A stretch of DNA of 35,503 bases from Limisphaerales bacterium. GTDB taxonomy: Bacteria; Verrucomicrobiota; Verrucomicrobiia; Limisphaerales; JAKEEH01. Where the stretch lies: the NCBI GenBank assembly GCA_022616725.1, contig JAKEEH010000387.1:1-35503 (forward strand), given 5' to 3'. A program made the position numbers and the translations under genes. Below the pieces are notes generated by a model. The model made no database searches. It was not told the DNA's origin and was given only the letters and a program-made list of their open reading frames with translations. Positions 1 through 6,463 of the stretch are shown one piece after another (the first letter of the stretch is position 1; each line of letters begins with the position of its first letter).

Positions 1-348
1 CCCAACTTCGACGAAGAGTTCGACGAGGCCGTCGCCGAGTGGCGCGATAAACATCGGCTGCGAGAAGACGACGCGGTGATGCTCCTCGTCGAGTTGTTCC
101 GAATCCACCAGCGGCATTGGGATGAAATCCGCCGGCGTGAGATTCCATCCTTCGACGTGTTCCGGGCCGACATCGCAAAGTTCGCTGACGCTGCGCGAAT
201 ATTTCACGGACAGTCAGCAGCCTTGCTCGAACTGTTGCGAAACCAACCGCCGATCAATCGCGCTGCCCGAATCACACGCGCCGCCGCGTTCTTCGCCACC
301 GTCGCAGGAGTGCTCGCTGGTTATCTCATCGGGAGGGTTTGGCCGTGA
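1..348 (+). CDS. C-terminal part of a small membrane-anchored protein (5' end outside window)
   Basis: The reading frame is open from the first base, so the gene begins before the window; 115 residues are visible. The visible part is charged and probably helical (PNFDEEFDEAVAEWRD...), and it ends in one hydrophobic segment (about 20 residues, AAFFATVAGVLAGYLIG) just before the stop, suggesting a tail-anchored inner-membrane protein. The stop overlaps the GTG start of the coupling-protein gene by 4 bp (GTGA), so the two are probably translationally coupled. This position next to a VirD4/TraD-like ATPase suggests an accessory conjugation protein. I do not recognise the family, and the function is inferred from context only. 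Confidence 0.6.
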   Translation, partial: PNFDEEFDEAVAEWRDKHRLREDDAVMLLVELFRIHQRHWDEIRRREIPSFDVFRADIAKFADAARIFHGQSAALLELLRNQPPINRAARITRAAAFFATVAGVLAGYLIGRVWP

Positions 349-1826
349 AACTCGACCTCATTCCGTTCGGCCCGATCATGCCGCCAGACATCTTTCTCGG
401 ACTGAGGTATCCAGAATATCTCTTCATGGCTGGAGGCATTGGGCTGATGCTCATCGCACTTTGGCTCTTGTTCGTTCCGCACCACGGCAAGGGCTGTGTG
501 GCGCGGCTCGGTGGTTTGACTTGGAAGCGCACTCAGTTCTGTCGAGGCTGGCTCATCACCGGAGACACTGGTTCTGGCAAGACCAGTTCCGGCATCAATC
601 AGCTTGCTCACCAGGTTTTTCAGAACGAACCGACATGGGGCGGGCTGTGCATTGATGAAAAGGGTGTCTATTGGGAAACGCTCTCCGCGATGGCGAAGCA
701 TTACGGCCGCGAAGGAGATTTGATTCATCTACAAATCCGCGCGGACGACAAGGATGCGCAGTGGACGCCGCCGAACCGCTACAACTTGACCGGCGACCGC
801 AGCATCCCGTTCACGACGTACGCCAAGTTCATCGTGGACACCGCCACGAGTCTCGGCCAGGGCGGGGACAAAGGATTTTTCAAAAGCCAGGCGCAAACGC
901 ATATCGCCCACGCGCTCGAACTGCTCTACGAATTGAGCCGCCAGATGACGTTGCTCGGAGCTTTCGAGCTTTTGTCCGACCGTGATCTGCTCGAAGAGGA
1001 GATGGAAAATCTGGAAGGGCTTCTCGAAACGCCGCGCCGCGAAGCCGTTTATGCCCACTTCGCCAATCGCTTTCTCAACCAACCCGAGGAGCAATCGGGA
1101 GGCGTTCGCGAAACCATCGGCAACTATCTGCAGTACTTTCTGACGCCCGAAGTCGCCGAGGTGTTTTGCACCGGCGAAAGCACATTCGACTTCGCCGCGA
1201 TTGACCGAGGCAAGATCATCCTGACCACGATGCCGCAGAAGTTTCAGCCCGAGCGCCGTTACGTGAACACGTTCCTAAAGCTGCTTTACTACAATCATGC
1301 GCTTCGCCGCTTCGACAAATCGAAGTCCGAACGTGCGAAGGACAACGTGCTGATTCTCTGGGCCGACGAAGCGCAGCGGTTCATGACAGCCAGTCAAGAC
1401 GGCACGAGCGATTACAACTGCGTGGATGTGATCCGCGAGGCCGGTGCGACCATCGTTGCCGCCGCGCAGAGCACCACTTCATTTGTCCCGCCGCTCGGCA
1501 ATGACAAGTCCAAAGTGCTTACGCTGAATCTCCGCAATCGCATGGTCTTTCGCGCTGCCGATGAAGGCGATGCAGTCCAAACCGCCGACTTTCTCGGCAA
1601 GAAGCGCGTCATCAAACGCTCATGGGGATTCAGTGCCGGCAAACGCAATGTGAACTACAACGAAACCGAGGAGCATAAGATCAAACCCCACAAACTCCGC
1701 AACCTTCGCGACCACGAGTGCGTGCTCGTCCACTGCGAACGAGGCTTCCGTCGTGTCACGCTCCCGCCCCTCGAACCGAACGGCACCACTGCGAAGTGGT
1801 TCTCCCGCTGGAGGCGATTTTCCTGA
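345..1826 (+). CDS. VirD4/TraD-like conjugative coupling ATPase
   Basis: A 493-residue ATPase of the type IV coupling protein class, which brings the relaxosome to the transfer channel at the inner membrane. Visible features in order: a hydrophobic segment at about residues 24-43 (YLFMAGGIGLMLIALWLLFV), Walker A GDTGSGKT at about 73-80, a Walker B strand ending in an acidic pair (ILWADEA) at about 335-342, and a following sensor-like segment (EAGATIVAAAQST) typical of the TraD/TraG C-terminal domain. Start choice: GTG at 345 has GGGAGG 8 bases upstream and overlaps the previous stop; the in-frame TTG at 339 is less likely. At 493 residues it is shorter than many VirD4 proteins. No relaxase or other transfer genes are seen downstream, so this is the edge of a transfer module. 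Confidence 0.82.
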   Translation: MKLDLIPFGPIMPPDIFLGLRYPEYLFMAGGIGLMLIALWLLFVPHHGKGCVARLGGLTWKRTQFCRGWLITGDTGSGKTSSGINQLAHQVFQNEPTWGGLCIDEKGVYWETLSAMAKHYGREGDLIHLQIRADDKDAQWTPPNRYNLTGDRSIPFTTYAKFIVDTATSLGQGGDKGFFKSQAQTHIAHALELLYELSRQMTLLGAFELLSDRDLLEEEMENLEGLLETPRREAVYAHFANRFLNQPEEQSGGVRETIGNYLQYFLTPEVAEVFCTGESTFDFAAIDRGKIILTTMPQKFQPERRYVNTFLKLLYYNHALRRFDKSKSERAKDNVLILWADEAQRFMTASQDGTSDYNCVDVIREAGATIVAAAQSTTSFVPPLGNDKSKVLTLNLRNRMVFRAADEGDAVQTADFLGKKRVIKRSWGFSAGKRNVNYNETEEHKIKPHKLRNLRDHECVLVHCERGFRRVTLPPLEPNGTTAKWFSRWRRFS

Positions 1827-1929
1827 ACCAAATCCCTTGAGAAACGAAAGCGCCGAAATCAAGCGTACGTCCTGCGTTACCATGGACCGAAGCCCACGCC
1901 CGTTTTCCACAGCAGGACGGGGTTGCGTT

Positions 1930-1961
1930 TTGTCAGAAAAAAGCATACATATTTCTGACAA
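1930..1961. promoter_or_regulatory. Inverted-repeat operator upstream of the AbiE pair
   Basis: A perfect 10-bp inverted repeat, TTGTCAGAAA at 1930-1939 and TTTCTGACAA at 1952-1961, with a 12-bp AT-rich spacer. It ends 10 bp before the ATG of the antitoxin gene, inside the 145-bp gap after the coupling-protein gene. AbiEi antitoxins are known to repress their own operon by binding inverted repeats, so this is the likely autoregulatory site. Function is inferred from position and symmetry. Confidence 0.65.
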
Positions 1962-1971
1962 TAGATTTCCG

Positions 1972-2583
1972 ATGAAAGTCGCCAATCCAATTGATCGAGC
2001 GATGCTTGCGCGAATTAAGGCGCGCGGCAACGGCTGGGTTTTCTCGGCAACCGATTTCCTTGACCTCGGCAGCCGACCAGCCGTGGACAAGGCGTTGTCG
2101 CGGATGACGGCCGATGGCACGATCCGGCGCGTGGCACGGGGACTTTACGACGTGCCGAGGCAACATCCCGTCGTGGGGACAACCGCACCCGGCATTGACC
2201 AGGTTGCCAAAGCCATCGCGGGCAAAGGCGCCACGCGGCTGCAACCCACCGGAGCGTACGCGGCCAACCTCCTGGGACTCTCAGAGCAGGTGCCTGCGAA
2301 AATCGTGTTTCTCACCGATGGCCGAAGCAAACGCCTCCAACTCGGCAAAGCAACCATCATCTTAAAGCAGGCCGCGCCGCGCACAATGGCCACTGCGGGG
2401 ACCATCAGCGGCCTTGTGATTCAGGCCTTGCGTTATCTCGGACAAACTCACGTAACAGAGGACACAATCAAGCGTCTCGACCGGCGCCTCTCCCAGGATG
2501 ATCGAAAACAGTTAGCCAAAGACCTGGCGTATGCCCCGGCGTGGATCGCCAACATCATGCGACGCCTCACGGCGAAAACTTGA
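1972..2583 (+). CDS. AbiEi-type antitoxin (DUF6088-like winged-helix protein)
   Basis: A 203-residue protein encoded immediately before an AbiEii-type nucleotidyltransferase. The N-terminal 70 residues form a winged-helix-like unit (WVFSATDFLDLGSRPAVDKALSRM... IRRVARGLYDVP), the pattern of AbiEi/DUF6088 antitoxins; the rest (about 75-203) is the conserved C-terminal domain (GATRLQPTGAYAANLLGLSEQ..., IVFLTDGRSKRLQLG). In type IV toxin-antitoxin systems AbiEi counteracts the toxin without binding it directly and represses the operon. I chose ATG at 1972 because homology starts there and the operator palindrome lies just upstream; the frame is open further back but overlaps the coupling gene. 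No strong ribosome-binding site is visible. The next gene starts 2 bp after this stop. Confidence 0.85.
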   Translation: MKVANPIDRAMLARIKARGNGWVFSATDFLDLGSRPAVDKALSRMTADGTIRRVARGLYDVPRQHPVVGTTAPGIDQVAKAIAGKGATRLQPTGAYAANLLGLSEQVPAKIVFLTDGRSKRLQLGKATIILKQAAPRTMATAGTISGLVIQALRYLGQTHVTEDTIKRLDRRLSQDDRKQLAKDLAYAPAWIANIMRRLTAKT

Positions 2584-2585
2584 GC

Positions 2586-3611
2586 ATGGATGCTTTCGCA
2601 AGACTGCCTCCAGACGAGCGGCGGATCTATTTCGACGGCGCCGCAACCGCACGCAGTTTCGACCCGCAAATCGTTGAGAAGGACTTTTGGGTCTGCTGGA
2701 CGTTGAAGGCGTTGTTTCAGTTGCCGGAGATCGGCCCACACTTGATCTTCAAAGGCGGCACTTCCCTGTCGAAGGTTTTCAAAATCATCCGGCGATTTTC
2801 AGAAGACATTGATGTTTCGATTGACCGGGCGTTTCTCGGTTTCGGCGGCGCGAACGAGCCGGAGGCTGGCGCGAGCAACAAGGAAAAGCAGCGCCGTGTC
2901 GAGGCCTTGAAGGCTGCTTGTCAGCAAAAGATCGCTGCCGAACTTCATCCGGCGTTGAGGGCAGCCGTGCAATCCAAGCTTGGCACGAATGCGGGCTGGT
3001 CATTGCGGAACGACGAAGATGATCCCGACCGGCAGACGTTGCTGTTTGATTATCCCTCCAGCTTTCCGACAGGGGCGGCGGGCTACATCCGACGCGCCGT
3101 GAAAATCGAACTGGGCGCGCGGGCGGACCATTGGCCGTTCGAGACCAGGCCGGTTTCACCGTACGTAGCGGAAGAATTCCCGCAGGGGTTTCGCGAACCC
3201 AATTGCGCGCTCAAAGTTCTGTCCGTGGAACGCACATTCTGGGAAAAGGCAACCATCCTTCATGCGGAATTTCATCGGCCGCCCGACAAAACGATGCCGT
3301 CCCGCTTCTCCCGCCATTATTACGATCTCCATGAACTGATTGGCGCGGGCGTGGCTAGGAACGCCGAAGCGCGCCTCGATTTGTTGCAACGCGTCGTTGA
3401 ACACAAGAGCCTCTTCTTCAAATCCGGCTGGGCGAAATACGGTGAAGCGATCAAAGGCCAACTCAGACTCGCTCCGCCGGAATTTCGAATCAAAGCGTTG
3501 CGCGAAGATTACGCAAAGATGCGGCAAATGTTCTTCGAGGAACCGCCCGCGTTTGAGCAGATGATCGAGAAGCTGAAAGTGTGGGAGCTGGAAATCAACA
3601 AGGCGGAATGA
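2586..3611 (+). CDS. AbiEii/AbiGii-type nucleotidyltransferase toxin
   Basis: A 341-residue protein of the AbiEii/AbiGii (DUF1814) nucleotidyltransferase family, the toxin half of the AbiE system. The family is known for phage abortive infection; characterised members transfer nucleotides, in some cases to tRNA. Key motifs: the EKDFWVCWTLK segment at about 33-43, the nucleotidyltransferase signature KGGTSLSK at about 57-64 followed by the acidic DID in FSEDIDVS (about 75-82), FWEKATILHAEFHRP at about 218-232, and SRHYYDLHEL near 240-249. All catalytic-type motifs look intact and the length fits the family. ATG 2586 is 2 bp after the antitoxin stop, so the two form an operon. Confidence 0.9.
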   Translation: MDAFARLPPDERRIYFDGAATARSFDPQIVEKDFWVCWTLKALFQLPEIGPHLIFKGGTSLSKVFKIIRRFSEDIDVSIDRAFLGFGGANEPEAGASNKEKQRRVEALKAACQQKIAAELHPALRAAVQSKLGTNAGWSLRNDEDDPDRQTLLFDYPSSFPTGAAGYIRRAVKIELGARADHWPFETRPVSPYVAEEFPQGFREPNCALKVLSVERTFWEKATILHAEFHRPPDKTMPSRFSRHYYDLHELIGAGVARNAEARLDLLQRVVEHKSLFFKSGWAKYGEAIKGQLRLAPPEFRIKALREDYAKMRQMFFEEPPAFEQMIEKLKVWELEINKAE

Positions 3612-3724
3612 TAACTTCGCGGGCAGCGTTCGACGGTGCGACGCTGCAACTCATCGAACGCGGCGGAACAGTACATAATTGGCGAATGCTCCACGACCTG
3701 CAATCGGGTGAACCAAGCTGAAAT

Positions 3725-4102
3725 ATGGCTGCTCAGAAAATCGAAAATGTGCGTGTCGCCCAATTGCGATCCGCCTTGAGCTGGAGTCGCAACCAACTGG
3801 CCCACGTCATGAACGCATCCGACCGCGCCATTGTGAATTGGGAGGCAGGCGACCCCATCAATCCAGTTTACGCTGCAAAGCTGCGGGAAATTCAGAGCGT
3901 TTACAACGAACTCAAGCAGTTGATGAAGCCCGAGGAAATCGGCCCGTGGCTGCTGACCGAGATGGAGGAATTCGAAGGACGCACCCCGGCTGACCTCATC
4001 AACAAAGGCGAAACCGGTCGCTTTTTGGGCATCGTTGTTTTATCTCCGTTCTGGAATGCCGGATTGATCGAGACCGGTCAGGTCCTGCACCGACTGCGGT
4101 GA
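3725..4102 (+). CDS. Xre/MbcA-like antitoxin with a frameshifted C-terminus
   Basis: A 125-residue HTH protein. Residues about 10-55 form an Xre-type helix-turn-helix (VAQLRSALSWSRNQLAHVMNASDRAIVNWEAG), followed by a DUF2384-like toxin-binding domain (about 65-98, MKPEEIGPWLLTEMEEFEGRTPADLINKGETGR). After GETGR the annotated frame reads into an unrelated tail. Removing one T from the TTTTT run near 4022-4026 restores RFWASLFYLRSGMPD and a stop at 4065-4067, exactly the ending encoded by the related copy at 7891-8043. The native protein was therefore probably about 113 residues, and this copy has a 1-base insertion (mutation or homopolymer error). No RES-type or other toxin follows; the next gene lies on the other strand. 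Confidence 0.75.
   Translation: MAAQKIENVRVAQLRSALSWSRNQLAHVMNASDRAIVNWEAGDPINPVYAAKLREIQSVYNELKQLMKPEEIGPWLLTEMEEFEGRTPADLINKGETGRFLGIVVLSPFWNAGLIETGQVLHRLR
3914..4067 (+). repeat. Left flanking repeat (copy A) of an antitoxin 3' end
   Basis: This 154-bp stretch is repeated at 7891-8043. By hand alignment there are about 18 differences including one 1-base gap, so about 88% identity. Most substitutions fall at third codon positions. The two copies are direct repeats bracketing the three-gene minus-strand island. Confidence 0.85.
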
Positions 4103-4110
4103 ATCGCGGG

Positions 4111-4159
4111 AATCGTCAAATAATCGTCAGGCGTATTTCCTGAATCGTCAGATTCAGGA
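4111..4159. repeat. Triple AATCGTCA repeat plus a 9-bp hairpin at the island's left edge
   Basis: AATCGTCA occurs at 4111-4118, 4122-4129 and 4143-4150. The last copy is the loop side of a perfect hairpin: TCCTGAATC (4138-4146), loop GTCA, GATTCAGGA (4151-4159). The right arm contains the stop codon of the minus-strand gene ending at 4154. It could be a terminator for that gene (no U-tract is seen), a set of protein-binding sites, or a recombination junction. Confidence 0.55.
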
Positions 4160-4846
4160 TTCACGCAAGCGGACGCGCTCAACAAGCTTGTTCTGCTGCC
4201 AGTGCTCCACGGAGATTACCATGTCACGAATGTCCGGCACTGAGTACTCAACCACGAGTTCTGCGATAGCGCCTTTCCTGCCCCGGGTCTTTCGTCTTTC
4301 CTCAAATGGATAATCAGCAATCGTGCAAAAGCTATCCTCGTTTCGAGCAGGAGGATTATAGATAGTGCTGCCGGAATTTATAGGGCAAAGCGTTACTCGG
4401 TTCGCATGACGCAGGAGCAGGGTCTTGGTCTCCACGGTGATTACGCAATGGGCGCGGCTACGATACGCCTTGGCATTCAACAGCGTAGTCAGACGGTCAA
4501 CGTGGAGCCAGAAAAACGTCCGCCGATTAAGAAGTTCGTACCATTCCGAAGGGGTAAGACCGCGCAGGCACTTTAACAGGGTGGACTCTCGCATCGGCTT
4601 TTGATCCCTGATCACCGCTTTGCCATAGACCGGATGGGTGATTGTGACGCACTCCGGTCGATGCGCCGATTCAATCTGCTTTCGGTGCTGACCATTAACC
4701 TCGAACAGGTCGAGCAAGGCGGTCGTACTGAGAAGCCCATGTTTGCGAATGGACTCCCATGTGCCTGCCTCGGCCATGTGATACAGTCTGGGAAAATTAT
4801 TGACGAGTTCGTCTGTTGTCATTGTGTTACCAAGCGCGGCGGTCAA
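4154..4846 (-). CDS. DUF7002-type protein, DarT-like ADP-ribosyltransferase fold suspected
   Basis: A protein of about 222-230 residues. The N-terminal LYHMAEAGTWESIRKHGLL (residues 21-39) resembles the opening of DarT/DUF4433 and KptA-type ADP-ribosyltransferases (a His followed by an NxxSIxxxGL-like pattern). Near the C-terminus, IAELVVEYSVPDI (194-206) resembles the AEvLV segment that holds the catalytic Glu in DarT; E196 is the candidate. Family recall is DUF7002, whose function I do not know to be established. The frame opens at TTG 4846 with GGAG 5 bases upstream; an ATG at 4822 begins closer to the conserved region and follows the upstream stop by 4 bp, so either start is possible. It is the third gene of a minus-strand operon whose first gene carries a macro domain, an arrangement reminiscent of DarTG. 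Enzyme activity is inference. Confidence 0.65.
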   Translation of the reverse strand: MTAALGNTMTTDELVNNFPRLYHMAEAGTWESIRKHGLLSTTALLDLFEVNGQHRKQIESAHRPECVTITHPVYGKAVIRDQKPMRESTLLKCLRGLTPSEWYELLNRRTFFWLHVDRLTTLLNAKAYRSRAHCVITVETKTLLLRHANRVTLCPINSGSTIYNPPARNEDSFCTIADYPFEERRKTRGRKGAIAELVVEYSVPDIRDMVISVEHWQQNKLVERVRLRES

Positions 4847-6446
4847 TGATACTCCGTTCGTGGAACCGCGTTGAGATCAGGGTGACTGGAGCAGCAGCAA
4901 CTCGCTCGACTTCCTCGATGAAGCGAATTGTCGGCTCCGTGAGTTGTTCAAATCTGCGAGCGTCGAGGTTCTGCCGGTCAATGTAATCGGCGAACGTGAG
5001 CGCAATGTCGGTCGGGGCGTTCAAAGAAGCTGCCTTCCGCAGGAGCACCCAGTCAAATTCTCCTACCCGGCGAGGCTTGCCACTCACTGAACCCACTTCC
5101 TGCTTCGCAATCTTTCCGCGTTTGAAACGTGCACGGCGTTCAATCTCCGCCCATGTGAGTTCGCCGGCCATATAGCCCGACGAGTGATCTGCGCTGGGCG
5201 AGCCGACGCGGATTGGGTACGTGCGGCAAACCATAATCACCTTACGGACCCGAGTTGGCGAGATACCGGCCTCAGCGAGGCAACCAGTCACGGTCGTGTC
5301 TCGCGAGGTCACGTGTGGGTAGTGGCCGTGGAAGATGCTCAATCCGGTGCCCTGTGTCCCTTCGAGAAACGCACGCTTGCCTTCTCGGAACAGTCGCTGA
5401 AGGACATCACACGACTCACGAAGATATGGCCTGAGCACCGGAACATCCTTCGCCAATTTGACGTGATTCTTTCCCCGACCGACGATGCGGCGTGCCGTCG
5501 CTTGGCCGACGCCTTGACCGGTTGACCCAATCAGCCCCTTCAGACCGACCTCCCTACGACGATCAACTTCGCTGATCGTCATTGCTTGCGGATCAATCAT
5601 CAGCCGGTCAAGCCCGATTCTTGCGTTGGCGATTTCTTCGAGGAGCGTGGGCACATGCATGACAGCCCCGGCACCGATCAACAGTGATGCGTTACTCGAA
5701 AGTGAGCCTGATGGCAGATGCCGGAACGTAAACACCTTGCTGCTACCAGGCACCTTAACCTTGTGGCCAGCATTTGGGCCTCCCACCCGAATCAACAGGT
5801 CGTATTCACTGCTCAGATAGGAAGCAACCTGACCCTTGCCTTCGCTGCCGTATTGGCCGCCAATCAAAACATCCACCAGCCGGAGGTACTCGCGCCCGTA
5901 CCACCCGAGATGGCTCGCGACACGGACTACAATATCCTCTTCATTGCACCGATCACTGCTGATGACTACGTCCGCGTTGTCAGCGAGAGCCTCGACTGCG
6001 GCTTCGGTCTTGTTCTCAAGCACATCAGCGTAGGACTTGAGTTCCGCGATGTCGGTCCGATGCTTCGTCCGTTCAACGTAGCGCCGTTCCAGTTCTTGCA
6101 GATTGGCTGTTAAATGAACATGGATGATACGCCGACCGTACGCTTTCCGCAGGAATTTGATTTGACCTGGATGCCGAATGGAATCGACGACGATGAGTGC
6201 CCTCGCCGGCTCCTTTCGCTCAATCTTTTGGAGATCATCTCGAACCCATGCGCCACCGGTCTTCGTGTCCAAGAGATCGCCGAAATTCTGCAACGCAGTA
6301 CGCTCAAGCTTGAGGTGTTCGCCGCGCGCTTTAATGAAAGCCCAGGTCTTAATATGCTTGAAACCAAACTTCTCAGAAAGTTTGGCTGCAAGCGTACTTT
6401 TTCCGGCGCAGACGTGCCCGGACAAGATCACGATTTGTTCCGCCAT
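4827..6446 (-). CDS. P-loop kinase fused to a PurZ/PurA-like (amino)adenylosuccinate synthetase
   Basis: A 539-residue two-domain protein. Residues 1-180 are a P-loop kinase-like domain with Walker A GHVCAGKST at 10-18 and the segment ALIVVDSIRHPGQI. Residues about 190-539 are an adenylosuccinate-synthetase fold: GGQYGSEGKG (196-205), GGPNAGHKV with the catalytic-type His (222-230), GSTGQGVG (307-314), LEGTQGTGLS...HVTSRDTT (361-384), CRTYPIRVG, and GKPRRVGEFDW (456-466). In PurA the first motif is GDEGKG and its Asp is the catalytic base; here it is Ser, as I recall for phage PurZ, which makes 2-aminoadenylosuccinate from dGMP. The synthetase part (about 350 residues) is shorter than bacterial PurA (about 430) and close to PurZ. 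ATG 6446 is chosen because it precedes the kinase domain and lies 17 bp after the upstream stop; the frame extends to 6557 but overlaps that gene. Substrate is inferred. It is not the housekeeping purA. Confidence 0.8.
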   Translation of the reverse strand: MAEQIVILSGHVCAGKSTLAAKLSEKFGFKHIKTWAFIKARGEHLKLERTALQNFGDLLDTKTGGAWVRDDLQKIERKEPARALIVVDSIRHPGQIKFLRKAYGRRIIHVHLTANLQELERRYVERTKHRTDIAELKSYADVLENKTEAAVEALADNADVVISSDRCNEEDIVVRVASHLGWYGREYLRLVDVLIGGQYGSEGKGQVASYLSSEYDLLIRVGGPNAGHKVKVPGSSKVFTFRHLPSGSLSSNASLLIGAGAVMHVPTLLEEIANARIGLDRLMIDPQAMTISEVDRRREVGLKGLIGSTGQGVGQATARRIVGRGKNHVKLAKDVPVLRPYLRESCDVLQRLFREGKRAFLEGTQGTGLSIFHGHYPHVTSRDTTVTGCLAEAGISPTRVRKVIMVCRTYPIRVGSPSADHSSGYMAGELTWAEIERRARFKRGKIAKQEVGSVSGKPRRVGEFDWVLLRKAASLNAPTDIALTFADYIDRQNLDARRFEQLTEPTIRFIEEVERVAAAPVTLISTRFHERSIIDRRAW

Positions 6447-6463
6447 GTGCGATGCCGGGCAGG

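Noticed and set aside
4827-6446. Calling the synthetase a housekeeping purA
   Set aside because: Kinase fusion, short length, GSEGKG motif and island context argue against it.
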